Positions 8,877-19,592 are shown, counted from the stretch's first letter. The stretch is DNA of 64,000 bases from Ruminococcus sp. OA3 (GCF_022440845.1 NZ_JAKNTO010000001.1:2108001-2172000); one strand, 5' to 3'. Program-made: numbers and translations. The notes: generated by a model from the letters alone, not told the origin.

Positions 8877-11800
8877 ATGGAAAAAAAGTTTTTTGAAGTA
8901 TTTCCTAAACTGTTAATAGAGGAAGAACTGCGGGAACTCATTGAGGATGCAAAAGTGACACGGGTATCTTCAAATCCGGAGAAGACCCGTCTGCGCGTCT
9001 ACCTGCGCAGTGAACAGTGGATACATAAAAAACATATCTATTTTTTGGAACAGGCCATCCGGGAGCAGTTTTTTGCGGGGCTGCCGATGGAGATAAAGAT
9101 CATGGAAAAATTTGAACTGTCCCGGCAGTATACGCCGGAAAAATTCCTTGATGTCTATCGTGACAGTATCATGCTGGAATTAAAAAACTACAGTGCGCTG
9201 ACGTATAACCTTTTTGTCAGCGCCAAACTTGTCTTTCCGCAGGAAGATGTGCTGGAGATCACAATGCCGGACAATGTGATCTCAAAAGAACGCGGCAAGG
9301 AGCTGATTGACATCCTGGACAAGATTTTCTGTGAACGCAGCGGACTGTGCCTTCAGATCGTACCGGAGTATGTGGAAGCCGGGGAGAGCAAAGCGCGCAG
9401 AAACAGTGAGCAGAAGATACAGGAAGAAGCCCGACACGTGCTGGAACGTTCCGCGCTGGCACATGCCAGGAAGCCTGCTCACGTGGAACCTGATCAGGAA
9501 ACGGCAGCGAACGGCGCTTCCGGAAAAGAAAAATCATCCGGTGACAGCAGGAGTGCCAGACAGGAAAACGGCAGGCGGACGAAACGGGACTTCCAGAAGC
9601 GGGATTACCGACCTGGAATTAAAAAGTCAGATAATCCGGATGTATTGTACGGAAAAGATTTTGACGAAGATGCTGTCACCATTGACGGCATAGCTGGTGA
9701 GATGGGAGATGTTGTGATCCGCGGAAAGATTTTGTCGCTTGATTCCCGGGAAATTCGGAACGAGAAGACGATTCTCATGTTTAATGTTACTGATTTTACG
9801 GATACAATCACGGTTAAAATGTTTCTGCACAACGAGCAGGTGCCGGATGTGATGCAGAACATAAAGAAAGGCGCGTTTATCAAGATCAAAGGAGTTACAA
9901 TCGTTGACAAATTTGACCATGAGCTGACGATCGGCTCTGTGATCGGAGTGAAAAAGATCGCAGATTTTACGTCCTCGAGAATGGACACCAGTCCGGAAAA
10001 ACGGGTGGAACTGCACTGCCACACGAAAATGAGCGATATGGACGGGGTGACTGACGCCGCGGTGCTGGTCAAGCGGGCGCATGCATGGGGACATCCGGCG
10101 ATTGCTATTACAGATCACGGCGTTGTGCAGGCATTTCCTGAGGCAAATCACGCCATGGAGGACATTGACAGGGCTTATCGCGATCAGTATGCGAAAGAGC
10201 ACCCGGATGTATCAAAGCAGGAGCTGAAAAAGATAGCGAGCCCCTTCAAAGTGATATACGGTGTCGAGGCATATCTGGTAGATGATCTGAAGGGAATGGT
10301 CACAAATCCCAGGGGACAGAGACTGGACGGGGATTTTGTGGTATTTGACCTTGAGACCACTGGATTCAGCCCGCTTACGAATAAGATCATTGAGATTGGA
10401 GCCGTCCGCGTGGAACATGGAAAAATAACCGGACGCTTTTCAAGTTTTGTCAATCCGCAGGTGCCGATCTCGTTCCGTATTGAGAATCTGACGGGAATCA
10501 ATGATAATATGGTCCTGGATGCTCCGACAATTGAAACGGTGCTTCCGGATTTCCTGGAGTTCTGCCAGGGGGCTGTCATGGTGGCTCATAATGCCGGATT
10601 TGACATGAGCTTTATTGAAAAAAACTGTGAGAATCTGGGAATCGCGCGTGAGTTCACATCGGTGGATACAGTTGGCATGGCACGCTTTCTGCTGCCCGGA
10701 CTGAACCGGTTCAAGCTGGACACGGTGGCGAAGGCGCTTCATGTGCCGCTCCTGAACCATCACCGTGCCGTGGACGATGCAGCCTGCACTGCTGAGATTT
10801 TTCTGAAGTTTCTTGCGATGCTGGAGGAGAAGGAGATCGAAGATCTAAACACGCTGAACGAAAGCGGTCAGCTCTCGCCGAACACGTTAAAGAAGCTGCC
10901 GACGTACCACGCAATCGTGCTTGCGAAGAATGAGACCGGACGTGTGAACCTGTACCGGCTGATTTCTCAGTCACATCTGGAGTATTATAACAGAAGGCCG
11001 CGTCTTCCAAAAAGTCTCTATCTGAAGTACCGGGAAGGTCTGATCATCGGCTCTGCCTGTGAGGCAGGAGAGCTCTACCAGGCACTGCTCGGGGGAGCCC
11101 CGGAACATGAGATCGCACGTCTCGTGGACTTCTATGACTATCTGGAGATACAGCCGCTCGGGAATAATGCATTTATGCTCAGGGAAGACCGTGATGACAT
11201 CCGCTCGGAGGAAGATCTGAAAAATATAAACCGGAAGATCGTAAAGCTGGGAGAACAGTTCAAAAAGCCTGTTGTGGCGACGTGTGATGTACATTTTATC
11301 GATCCGCAGGATGAGGTGTACCGACGAATCATCATGACGGGAAAAGGATTCTCGGATGCGGATGACCAGGCACCGCTTTATCTGCGTACAACAGAGGAAA
11401 TGCTTACGGAATTCTCGTATCTTGGAGGTGATAAGGCGGAGGAAGTTGTGATCAGGAACACGCAGCTTATATGTGATATGTGCGAGAAGATCTCTCCCAT
11501 ACGTGCCGGGAAATTCCCGCCGATCATTGAGAAATCCGATGAGATGCTGCGGCAGATCTGTTATAACCGTGCCCATGAGATCTATGGAGAAAACCTTCCC
11601 AAGATCGTTGAGGAACGTCTGGAACGAGAATTGAACTCTATTATTTCCAACGGTTATGCCGTCATGTATATCATTGCACAGAAACTTGTCTGGAAGTCGA
11701 ATGAGGACGGATACCTTGTGGGCTCCCGTGGTTCGGTTGGCTCGTCTTTTGTTGCGACGATGGCAGGGATCACGGAAGTGAATCCATTAAGTCCGCACTA

Positions 11801-13415
11801 TTACTGTGAAAAGTGTCATTATTACGACTTTGATTCCGAAGCCGTGCGGGCCTATACCGGTATGGCCGGATGTGACATGCCGGATGCGGTATGCCCGAAA
11901 TGCGGTGCACCGCTCAGAAAGGAAGGGTTTGATATACCATTTGAGACGTTTCTGGGATTCAAGGGGAACAAGGAACCGGATATCGACCTGAACTTTTCCG
12001 GAGATTATCAGGGAAAGGCACATAAGTACACGGAAGTTATCTTCGGTGCAGGACAGACGTTTCGCGCCGGGACGATCGGTACGCTGGCTGCAAAGACGGC
12101 GTTTGGGTATGTGAAAAAGTACTATGAGGAACACGGCGTTCATAAACGAAACTGTGAGATTGAACGTATCGTGGAAGGATGTACGGGGATCCGGAGAACG
12201 ACAGGGCAGCATCCGGGAGGAATCATCGTTCTTCCGATCGGTGAGGATATCAATGCATTTACGCCGGTCCAGCATCCGGCGAATGATATGACGACGGACA
12301 TTGTAACGACTCATTTTGACTATCACTCCATCGATGAGAATCTGCTGAAGCTCGATATACTGGGACACGATGATCCGACCATGATCCGTATGCTGGAAGA
12401 CCTGACGGGACTGGATGCACAGAAGATTCCGCTGGATAATCAGGAGGTCATGAGCCTGTTCAAAGGGACACAGGAGCTCGGCATCACGCCGGAAGATATC
12501 GGCGGATGTCCGCTGGGCTGTCTGGGAATTCCGGAATTCGGAACGGAGTTCGTGATCCAGATGCTTCAGGATACGAAACCGCAGTCATTTTCCGATCTGG
12601 TTCGTATCTCGGGACTGTCACACGGCACCGACGTATGGCTGGGAAATGCGCAGACCTTGATCGAAGAGGGAAAGGCGACGATCTCGACCGCCATCTGTAC
12701 GCGTGATGATATCATGACATATCTGATCCGCCAGGGAGTCGAGAGCGAACAGGCGTTTACGATCATGGAGAGCGTGCGGAAGGGAAAAGGCCTCAGGCCC
12801 GACTGGGAAGAGGATATGAAAGCACACGATGTGCCGGACTGGTATATCTGGTCGTGCAAGAAAATCAAGTATATGTTTCCGAAGGCGCATGCGGCAGCTT
12901 ATGTTATGATGGCGTACCGCATCGCCTATTATAAGATCTTTCATCCGCTTGCGTATTATGCGGCATATTTCAGTATCCGCGCCTCAGCATTTTCTTATGA
13001 ACTGATGTGTCTTGGAAAAGAGCGTCTGGAATATCATATGGCGGATTATAAAAAACGCAGTGATATACTGACCAATAAAGAGCAGGATACAGTCAAGGAT
13101 ATGAAGATTGTGCAGGAAATGTATGCACGCGGATTTGAATTCATACCGGTCGATCTGTACACGGCGCAGGCGCACCGGTTCCAGATCGTAGAAGGCAAGC
13201 TGATGCCGGCACTTGATACAATTGAAGGTCTGGGGGACAAGGCTGCGGATGCCGTGGTTTTGGCTGCACGAGACGGAAAATTCCTGTCTAAGGATGATTT
13301 CCGAAACCGGACGAAAGTGAGTAAGACGGTCATTGACCTGATGGATGATCTGAATCTGTTTGGAGATATTCCGGATTCCAATCAGATTTCTATTTTTGAT
13401 TTTAAGACGGGCTGA
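8877..13415 (+). CDS. polC: DNA polymerase III alpha subunit, Gram-positive type
   Basis: Essential replicative DNA polymerase with built-in proofreading. At 1512 residues it is full length. Visible order: N-terminal domain (1-200), a charged linker (200-260), OB-fold domain (about 270-370), PHP domain (LHCHTKMSDMDG, His380/His382) split by a DEDD exonuclease (Asp491 and Glu493 in FDLETTGFSP, HNAGFDMSF, HHRAVDDAAC), then the polymerase core. A zinc finger is formed by Cys977, Cys980, Cys1006 and Cys1009. Catalytic aspartates Asp1035 and Asp1037 lie in PDIDLNFSGDYQ. Near the C-terminus comes a helix-hairpin-helix region (IEGLGDKAA). It follows ispG by one base and is followed by a strong terminator. 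Confidence 0.98.
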   Translation: MEKKFFEVFPKLLIEEELRELIEDAKVTRVSSNPEKTRLRVYLRSEQWIHKKHIYFLEQAIREQFFAGLPMEIKIMEKFELSRQYTPEKFLDVYRDSIMLELKNYSALTYNLFVSAKLVFPQEDVLEITMPDNVISKERGKELIDILDKIFCERSGLCLQIVPEYVEAGESKARRNSEQKIQEEARHVLERSALAHARKPAHVEPDQETAANGASGKEKSSGDSRSARQENGRRTKRDFQKRDYRPGIKKSDNPDVLYGKDFDEDAVTIDGIAGEMGDVVIRGKILSLDSREIRNEKTILMFNVTDFTDTITVKMFLHNEQVPDVMQNIKKGAFIKIKGVTIVDKFDHELTIGSVIGVKKIADFTSSRMDTSPEKRVELHCHTKMSDMDGVTDAAVLVKRAHAWGHPAIAITDHGVVQAFPEANHAMEDIDRAYRDQYAKEHPDVSKQELKKIASPFKVIYGVEAYLVDDLKGMVTNPRGQRLDGDFVVFDLETTGFSPLTNKIIEIGAVRVEHGKITGRFSSFVNPQVPISFRIENLTGINDNMVLDAPTIETVLPDFLEFCQGAVMVAHNAGFDMSFIEKNCENLGIAREFTSVDTVGMARFLLPGLNRFKLDTVAKALHVPLLNHHRAVDDAACTAEIFLKFLAMLEEKEIEDLNTLNESGQLSPNTLKKLPTYHAIVLAKNETGRVNLYRLISQSHLEYYNRRPRLPKSLYLKYREGLIIGSACEAGELYQALLGGAPEHEIARLVDFYDYLEIQPLGNNAFMLREDRDDIRSEEDLKNINRKIVKLGEQFKKPVVATCDVHFIDPQDEVYRRIIMTGKGFSDADDQAPLYLRTTEEMLTEFSYLGGDKAEEVVIRNTQLICDMCEKISPIRAGKFPPIIEKSDEMLRQICYNRAHEIYGENLPKIVEERLERELNSIISNGYAVMYIIAQKLVWKSNEDGYLVGSRGSVGSSFVATMAGITEVNPLSPHYYCEKCHYYDFDSEAVRAYTGMAGCDMPDAVCPKCGAPLRKEGFDIPFETFLGFKGNKEPDIDLNFSGDYQGKAHKYTEVIFGAGQTFRAGTIGTLAAKTAFGYVKKYYEEHGVHKRNCEIERIVEGCTGIRRTTGQHPGGIIVLPIGEDINAFTPVQHPANDMTTDIVTTHFDYHSIDENLLKLDILGHDDPTMIRMLEDLTGLDAQKIPLDNQEVMSLFKGTQELGITPEDIGGCPLGCLGIPEFGTEFVIQMLQDTKPQSFSDLVRISGLSHGTDVWLGNAQTLIEEGKATISTAICTRDDIMTYLIRQGVESEQAFTIMESVRKGKGLRPDWEEDMKAHDVPDWYIWSCKKIKYMFPKAHAAAYVMMAYRIAYYKIFHPLAYYAAYFSIRASAFSYELMCLGKERLEYHMADYKKRSDILTNKEQDTVKDMKIVQEMYARGFEFIPVDLYTAQAHRFQIVEGKLMPALDTIEGLGDKAADAVVLAARDGKFLSKDDFRNRTKVSKTVIDLMDDLNLFGDIPDSNQISIFDFKTG

Positions 13416-13421
13416 TAAAAG

Positions 13422-13468
13422 CTGCCGCACATTTCTCAGTCAATGAGGAATGTGCGGCAGTTTCTATT
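13422..13468. terminator. Bidirectional terminator between convergent genes
   Basis: CTGCCGCACATT (13422-13433) pairs with AATGTGCGGCAG (13449-13460) and is followed by TTTCTATT on the plus strand. It lies between the polC stop and the stop of the minus-strand aminotransferase and could serve both, though the T-tract favours polC. Confidence 0.8.
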
Positions 13469-14564
13469 ACTGCAAAATCTCACAGAACGCTTCGAGCAGA
13501 CGGTCGTTCTGCTCCGGATGCATGATACAGAATCGGACGTACTTGTCATTCAGGAAGGGAAAGGTGGAGCAATCCCGTATCATCATACATTTACGGATAC
13601 AGTGGTCAAAGAGCTCATCGGAGGTCACGCCATCTTTTAAAATCTGCATGAGCATGAAATTTGCTGAAGGCTGATAGACTTTTACCGTATCCCAGGAGGA
13701 CAGCTCTTCAAACAGCCGTGTCCGCTCAGATGAGATCAGCTGCTGGGTCTGCAGGACATATTCGTTGTCGCAGAACATCAGCCGTCCGGCGATCTCAGCG
13801 AGTGAGTTGATCGTCCACGGGTTTTTTCGGGTGTTGATCGCTTTGCAGACATCCTGATTGCCTGTGACGGCATAGCCGAGACGCAGTCCGGGAGCTGCAA
13901 AAAATTTAGAAGTGCCGCGCAGAATGATCAGATTGTTATAGTAGTTCGTCAGCGGGACTGCGCTCACGCGAGCTTCTTTCGGTGCAAATTCCACATACGT
14001 CTCGTCCACCATCACAAAAATACCGTACTGCAGGCAGGTGTCCAGGATCAGACGCATCTCATCTCTGTTGATGGAGGTAGAGGTCGGATTGTTCGGATTG
14101 CACAGCACCAGAAGGTCAATGGAATCGTTCAGATGACGGCAGAAGTCGCCTGCGTCGAGATGGAAACTGTCACACTCTCTCAGGGGGTAGTAATTCGTTG
14201 TGCCGCCGCCGAGTGTAATCTCACGCTCATACTCTGAATAAGTAGGGCCGAGGATCATGGCTTTTTTGGGATGCTGTGTCTGGATAAACAGGGAGATCAG
14301 CTCTGTGGAACCATTGCCTACAATGATATTTTCCAGCTGGCTGTCTGCATATTCGGCAATACAGCGGCGCAGCTTTGTATATTCACGGTCCGGATAGCTG
14401 GTGATAGCGTCCAGCTGGTTGGCAAGTGTGTTCTTTAAGTGATAAGAAATCCCCAGAGGATTGACATTGGCGCTGAAGCTTATGATATCCTCTCTTTTTA
14501 TATGGTAAATGGATTCGATTTTTTCCAGGTCACTTCCGTGAAAGTGGTCTTTGTGCTTTAACAT
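13467..14564 (-). CDS. PLP-dependent aminotransferase, CobD/HisC-like
   Basis: 365-residue fold-type I PLP enzyme. The SANVNPLGI segment near residue 31 is typical of L-threonine-O-3-phosphate decarboxylase (CobD), which makes the aminopropanol linker of cobalamin. Other motifs, shared with HisC, are NGSTELI, CNPNNPTS, VDETYVEF and the PLP lysine region LRGTSKFFAAPGLRLGY. No cobalamin or histidine gene is next to it, so the substrate is not fixed by context; CobD is the better guess from the N-terminus. It is convergent with polC, and its start is preceded by GGAAAGG on the minus strand. Confidence 0.75.
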   Translation of the reverse strand: MLKHKDHFHGSDLEKIESIYHIKREDIISFSANVNPLGISYHLKNTLANQLDAITSYPDREYTKLRRCIAEYADSQLENIIVGNGSTELISLFIQTQHPKKAMILGPTYSEYEREITLGGGTTNYYPLRECDSFHLDAGDFCRHLNDSIDLLVLCNPNNPTSTSINRDEMRLILDTCLQYGIFVMVDETYVEFAPKEARVSAVPLTNYYNNLIILRGTSKFFAAPGLRLGYAVTGNQDVCKAINTRKNPWTINSLAEIAGRLMFCDNEYVLQTQQLISSERTRLFEELSSWDTVKVYQPSANFMLMQILKDGVTSDELFDHCIRKCMMIRDCSTFPFLNDKYVRFCIMHPEQNDRLLEAFCEILQ

Positions 14565-14607
14565 ATTTTTCCTTTCCGCCGGAATATCAGATTCTTTTCG
14601 GCCTTTC

Positions 14608-14636
14608 TTGCATCAGATTGTCTGGTAGTGTATAAT
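14608..14636 (+). promoter_or_regulatory. Promoter of the DUF5717-type operon
   Basis: TTGCAT (14608-14613), 17-base spacer and TATAAT (14631-14636). It is divergent from the aminotransferase gene and drives a 120-base leader holding a palindromic repeat. Confidence 0.75.
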
Positions 14637-14637
14637 T

Positions 14638-14700
14638 GTAAGATGCAGGTCAAAAGGTCAAAATACCTTTTGAGCCCGCCGTTTTAAACAGTTTACGTAT
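14638..14700 (+). repeat. Palindromic leader element, possible divergent copy of the intergenic repeat
   Basis: It begins one base after the -10 box with GTAAG and ends with CCGCCGTTTTAAACAGTTTAC, which resembles the reverse complement of the outer arm seen at 22994. Inside is a hairpin CAAAAGGT/ACCTTTTG (14651-14672). It is shorter than the other copies and shares only the ends and the position just after a TATAAT. Confidence 0.5.
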
Positions 14701-14754
14701 ATTTATTATAGCGTTTGCCAAAGAATAGTCAAGGAAATAGTACAGGTAGATAGA

Positions 14755-17700
14755 ATGAAAAAAAGAGTAGAAGAGTTAGTCAGCGGAACATTTGAATATA
14801 AGGCACCGAAACTTATCCTGTCTGAAACTGCTGTCAGTCTGCAGCTGCAGGAGGGCGAAGCTTACCGCGGAGAGTTCTTTTTCGCGGCGGAGGATAACAG
14901 CAGGATCAAAGGAATGCTGACGGCCTCCAACCGCAGGGTGCTGTTATCGGAAGACAGGTTTGCAGGGGATACCATACATATCGCATATGGGATTGACACA
15001 AATGGTCTGAAAGCTGGAAATGAGGAAGCAGCCGAGATCATCATTCTGAGCAATCTGGGGGAATACCGGATCAGGATTCAGTTCGTGATACAAAAGGGGC
15101 AGGTAAAGTCCTCGCTTGGAGAGCTTCACAATCTGGATGATTTCGCAGCGCTTGCCAAAGCAGACTACCGGGAAGCATTCCGTATGTTTACAAGTGAAAA
15201 ATTTTCAGACTTTCTGGGAGAGGATAGACGGGCATATATCGGGTTATACAAAGGGATGGCACATAATCCGGTGACATACCAGAACATGGAAGAATTCCTC
15301 ATTGGCGCCGGTAAGAAAGAGCCTGTAGAGCTTTCACTTGATAAAGAGCGAAAAGAGGCATTCCGCCTCGGTGGTTCCATGAAAGATTCTGTCTATATTT
15401 ACAGGAGCACCTGGGGATACACCCGTATGGAGGTGGAAGTTGAAGGTGACTTTCTGGAGGTTGACAAAAAGATTATCACCTCGGAAGATTTTATCGGCAG
15501 TGTCTACGGGCTGGAATATATCATCCTGAGAGACAGGCTTGGAAGCGGCAGACACAGAGGACGTATCCAGATCAAAAGTGTTTATGGGGTACTGAACTTT
15601 GAGATACTGGCATCAGCCGAACGGGATTACCAGATCAGCATGCACGCGTTTGAAAGCCGGATGAAGCGGGATCTGACTCAGGGGTATCTGAACCTAAGGA
15701 CCGGAGTCTGGGACTACCGGACCTGGAAGGAAAAGGCGGTCAGCAGCCTGCAGGAGCTGAAAAACGCCGGTGATTACGATGCGATGATGCAGTTATATGA
15801 AGCGGGTATCTATCTGGAAGATGACGATATCGGACATGCACGGGCGGCGCTTAAGGTGCTGGAAGACCGGAAGTTTTCGGCTGAGGAGACACAGGAAGAA
15901 GGGATGCATCTATATCTGATGAAGAAGACAGGATTGCTCCCCGATGCACTCAGCAATATCAGTGAGCGGATACGATCATTGTACCGCAGAAACCCGGAAA
16001 GCCTGGTACTGCTCACGATCCTGCTGCATGAGGATGAAGAGATCAAAAACTCTCCGGTTAAGCAGCTGCATCTCATGGAACAGCAGTATGAACTTGGCTG
16101 CAGAAGCCCGTTTTTGTATCTGGAGGCATATGAGATCATACGAAAAGATGAGAACCAGTTTAAAAAGCTTTCTCCTTTTATGATTCAGGTGATGGCATTT
16201 GCCGGAAAACGGAAGCTTTTGACGAAAGAGCTGGGGATGCGGATCGCTTATCTGGCGCGTCATGAAAAAGAGTTCAGAAACAGTGTATACCGGCTCCTCT
16301 GTGATGCCTACGAGGTGTATCCCGGAAAGGATGCACTTGAGGCTGTCTGCAAAATGATCATGCTGGGACAGCCAGGCAGAAAAGAGTATTTCAAATGGTA
16401 TGCGCTGGCAGTAGAACAGGATATCCGCATTACCAGGTTATATGAATTTTATATAGAGACGATGAGCCGTAATTATCAGGAAATGCTCCCAAAAGCTGTA
16501 CGGCTGTATTTTTCATATAACAATACACTGAGCAACAGCCGGAAAGCATTTATTTATGCCAAAGTTATTCATAATAAGGAGCAGGATCCGGACACTTACC
16601 GGATGTACCGGGATGCAATGCAGAAGTTTGCGGAGCAGAGTCTTATGGACGGAAAAAACAATGAAGACTATGCGGTCCTGTATCAGGAGTTCGTCGAGGA
16701 GATCAGGGATGAAAAGCAGGGAGACGCTGCTGCGCATGTGATTTTCACGCACCGCCTTTACAGTGACGATCCGAAAGTCCGAAATGTCATCGTTTGCCAC
16801 AGTGCACTGAAGCAGGAAGAGGCTTATCCATGCATCGACGGGGTGGCATACATCAATCTGTATTCGAAGGAATCCCAGATCATTTTTGAGGATTCAAAAC
16901 GCAGAAGATATCTGACGACAGTTGATTATAATCTGCAGAAACTGCTTGACGGTAAAGAGCTGGCGTACCAGTGTATGACGATGAATATCGCGCATCCGGG
17001 TCTGCTGCTGTACGTGTGTGGGGATGAACCGCTTCATGCACGCGTGACGGTGAAAAACCTCGGCTGTTTTCAGCTGGCTGCTGACTCTGATGCGTTTGAG
17101 GATTCGTACCGGTGCATGATTCGGCGCAGGCTGCTGGAATACTATGATCAAAACGCAGGGGATGATACCCTGAACGAATATCTGGGCAGACTGGATTATC
17201 AGGAATTTTATAAAGTGGATTACCTGCTGCTTCAGGATGTACTGATCCGCCATGGATTTTATAAAGAAGCATTTGAGCTGATCCTCCAGTACGGTTATGA
17301 AGGGATCGATACGGCAAACCTGTTTAAACTCTGCCGGCGCATGATTCTGGATATGGAATTTACGGAGCATGAAGAACTGATCTATCTGTCCTGGTATGTG
17401 GTGGAGCAGGGAAAATACGACGAAGTTCTTCTTGGATACCTGAGAGACAATTATATGGGTCCGGCAGCGGAGATGATAAAGCTCTGGGAGAAGCTGCGCG
17501 GTTTTCAGATGGATTCTTATACGCTGGAGGAGGAAATCCTGCTCATCGCGATGTACACGCGGACCAATATTCCGAAACTGTCAAAGGTTCTGGAGAGTTA
17601 TATCCGCAGTCATGGGAAAGAAGTTGTGATAGCAGCAGTGTTTACGTTCCTCTCTTATGGATATTTTCTTCAGGATTTTAGAATTGACATGTTCGTATTC

Positions 17701-18300
17701 AAAGGACTGGAGAGTGTCTATGAAAGAGGCTGGGAGCTGGATATCATCTGCGAGCTTGCACTGCTGAAGCGTTACCGTTTCTGTAAGAAGCTGACCGGCT
17801 ATCAGCAGAAAAATGTGCGCAGTATCCTGAAGCACTGCCGGGAGAAGGACCTGCGGTTTGCCTTCCTTAAAGAACTGCCGCCAGAGCTGATCCGCGGCTA
17901 TCAGCTGGAGGATAAGATCTTTGTTGAAACGCAGGTATCGCCAAGTGCACAGGTGACATTGTATTACGCACTTCAGAATGCGAATGAGGAGGAGCCTGTG
18001 TTCCACAGCGAGCCGATGAAGAACAGATTTCACGGGATTTTTTCAAGAGAATTTTTGCTGTTCTACGGGGAACGGCTGACGTATTACCTGACGGTGAACG
18101 AAGGACAGAACAGCTGGCAGACAGAACCGGTTACCGTGATGCCGGAGGCGCCCGCTACTGACGGAGCGACGAAATATGAGCGCATTAATCAGATGCTGGC
18201 AGACAAAAAGCTTGGCAAAGATCAGGATCTGGTCCGGGTGATGAAGGACTATCTCTGGATGGAACAAAAGACCGGCCAGCTGTTTACGATTATAGAATGA
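14755..18300 (+). CDS. Giant protein of unknown function (DUF5717-like)
   Basis: 1181-residue protein that I associate with the DUF5717 family of Lachnospiraceae and relatives; no function is established. There is no signal peptide or transmembrane segment, so it is probably cytosolic. The first 300 residues look beta-rich, with two repeated sandwich-like units (SETAVSLQLQEGEAYRGEFFF and the similar YRSTWGYTRMEVEVEGDFLEV). From about residue 310 to 1050 it is largely helical with tetratricopeptide-like pairs, and the last 120 residues return to beta strands (VSPSAQVTLYYALQN). It is the first gene of a three-gene operon with an Hsp70-like protein and a TPR protein, which suggests a large scaffold or client-recognition component. 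Confidence 0.7.
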   Translation: MKKRVEELVSGTFEYKAPKLILSETAVSLQLQEGEAYRGEFFFAAEDNSRIKGMLTASNRRVLLSEDRFAGDTIHIAYGIDTNGLKAGNEEAAEIIILSNLGEYRIRIQFVIQKGQVKSSLGELHNLDDFAALAKADYREAFRMFTSEKFSDFLGEDRRAYIGLYKGMAHNPVTYQNMEEFLIGAGKKEPVELSLDKERKEAFRLGGSMKDSVYIYRSTWGYTRMEVEVEGDFLEVDKKIITSEDFIGSVYGLEYIILRDRLGSGRHRGRIQIKSVYGVLNFEILASAERDYQISMHAFESRMKRDLTQGYLNLRTGVWDYRTWKEKAVSSLQELKNAGDYDAMMQLYEAGIYLEDDDIGHARAALKVLEDRKFSAEETQEEGMHLYLMKKTGLLPDALSNISERIRSLYRRNPESLVLLTILLHEDEEIKNSPVKQLHLMEQQYELGCRSPFLYLEAYEIIRKDENQFKKLSPFMIQVMAFAGKRKLLTKELGMRIAYLARHEKEFRNSVYRLLCDAYEVYPGKDALEAVCKMIMLGQPGRKEYFKWYALAVEQDIRITRLYEFYIETMSRNYQEMLPKAVRLYFSYNNTLSNSRKAFIYAKVIHNKEQDPDTYRMYRDAMQKFAEQSLMDGKNNEDYAVLYQEFVEEIRDEKQGDAAAHVIFTHRLYSDDPKVRNVIVCHSALKQEEAYPCIDGVAYINLYSKESQIIFEDSKRRRYLTTVDYNLQKLLDGKELAYQCMTMNIAHPGLLLYVCGDEPLHARVTVKNLGCFQLAADSDAFEDSYRCMIRRRLLEYYDQNAGDDTLNEYLGRLDYQEFYKVDYLLLQDVLIRHGFYKEAFELILQYGYEGIDTANLFKLCRRMILDMEFTEHEELIYLSWYVVEQGKYDEVLLGYLRDNYMGPAAEMIKLWEKLRGFQMDSYTLEEEILLIAMYTRTNIPKLSKVLESYIRSHGKEVVIAAVFTFLSYGYFLQDFRIDMFVFKGLESVYERGWELDIICELALLKRYRFCKKLTGYQQKNVRSILKHCREKDLRFAFLKELPPELIRGYQLEDKIFVETQVSPSAQVTLYYALQNANEEEPVFHSEPMKNRFHGIFSREFLLFYGERLTYYLTVNEGQNSWQTEPVTVMPEAPATDGATKYERINQMLADKKLGKDQDLVRVMKDYLWMEQKTGQLFTIIE

Positions 18301-18331
18301 TTCCCCGGGGAATGAGTGGAGGCATAGATAT

Positions 18332-19579
18332 ATGAACGAAGTCAGAAATATTATCGTAGGATTTGAGCTTGGAGAAACGACTTCACAGCTCTGCTATTAT
18401 GACCGGAGTGAAAAGGAGCCGGTATCCCTTGCCGTGAAAGCCGGGACCAGCCAGCATACATTTCCGACGTATCTGAGCAAAAAACCGGGAGAAGAGATTT
18501 ATCATTATGGGATGGAGGCAGAGTATTTTGCCTCACACCACGATGAGATCCTGATTGAAAATCTGTATGAGTGCTGCCTTTTGACACGAGAACTGGAGGT
18601 GGACGATCAGATGGTGGAACCGGCTCGCCTGCTGACGGAATTTTTCCGGCAGGCGCTTTCGATGCTGGGAATCAACAATCCCATTAAGAATATTTCCGGG
18701 ATCATGGTAACTGTTCCGAGACTCAACAAAGCATTTGTCGACAACATGCGAACTGCCTTTTCCATGCTGGGCTTCCCCGCAGGGCGCTGCTTTCTGCAGG
18801 ACTATGATGAGAGCTTTTACTATTATGCGATGTCGCAGAAACCAGATTTCTGGAGCCGTAAGGTAGGATTGTTTTCTTTCGACAGGGAGGAGGTTGACTT
18901 TCAGTCTCTTTCCATCGACAGACAGCCGAAGCCTGCGATGGCGTCCATACAGAGGGGAAAGCGGATCGCGCTTGATTCCGCGCCTGAACAGCGGGATATT
19001 CAATTTTATGAATTGATACAGGAATCACTGGGAAATGATATCTATTCCAGCATTTTTCTGATCGGAAACGGATTTGATAAGGAATGGGCGGTGCGGTCTG
19101 TCCCTCTGCTCTGCAAGAATCAGCGGCACGTGTTTTATGGAAATAATCTGTACAGCAAAGGCGCCTGCTATGCGGCGCTGGAGAAGGTGGAGGAACGCAG
19201 GCTCAAAGATTATCTCTATCTGGGGGATGATCTTGTATTGACAGGGATTGGAATGGAACTGCTGGTGTCCGGGGTTCAGTCTTATTATCCTCTTGTTGAA
19301 CCGGGCGTTCACTGGTACGAAGCTGTGAAGGATTGTGAAATCCTTCTGGAGGATGCCAGGGAACTGATCTTTCTGGTCGGTAAGATGAAGACGAATGAGA
19401 TGAAGCGTTACTGTATGAAGCTTCCGGGATTGCCGGACAGACCCAGGAAGGCTACGAGGCTGAAGCTTCATCTGGAGTATGAATCACCAAAACAGTGTAC
19501 GATCCGGGTAACAGATCTGGGACTGGGCGAACTGTTTCCGGCAAGCGGGATGGAATGGAACGAAGTGGTGACAGGATAA
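18332..19579 (+). CDS. Hsp70/actin-fold protein with degenerate nucleotide site (DUF5716-like)
   Basis: 415-residue protein that I associate with DUF5716. It follows an Hsp70-type ATPase layout: an N-terminal phosphate-1-like loop GFELGETTSQLCYYDR (Hsp70 has GIDLGTTNS), ISGIMVTVPRLNKAFVDNM followed by a segment ending in LQDYDESFYYYA (compare the Hsp70 VPA and EPTAAALAYG motifs), and IFLIGNGFDKEW near residue 240, similar to the adenosine motif. The usual DLGGGTFD phosphate-2 loop is replaced by LFSFDREEVDF, so ATP hydrolysis is doubtful. There is no substrate-binding domain. GGAGG precedes the ATG; it is 31 bases after the giant protein gene. Confidence 0.72.
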   Translation: MNEVRNIIVGFELGETTSQLCYYDRSEKEPVSLAVKAGTSQHTFPTYLSKKPGEEIYHYGMEAEYFASHHDEILIENLYECCLLTRELEVDDQMVEPARLLTEFFRQALSMLGINNPIKNISGIMVTVPRLNKAFVDNMRTAFSMLGFPAGRCFLQDYDESFYYYAMSQKPDFWSRKVGLFSFDREEVDFQSLSIDRQPKPAMASIQRGKRIALDSAPEQRDIQFYELIQESLGNDIYSSIFLIGNGFDKEWAVRSVPLLCKNQRHVFYGNNLYSKGACYAALEKVEERRLKDYLYLGDDLVLTGIGMELLVSGVQSYYPLVEPGVHWYEAVKDCEILLEDARELIFLVGKMKTNEMKRYCMKLPGLPDRPRKATRLKLHLEYESPKQCTIRVTDLGLGELFPASGMEWNEVVTG

Positions 19580-19592
19580 AGGAGGCTAACAA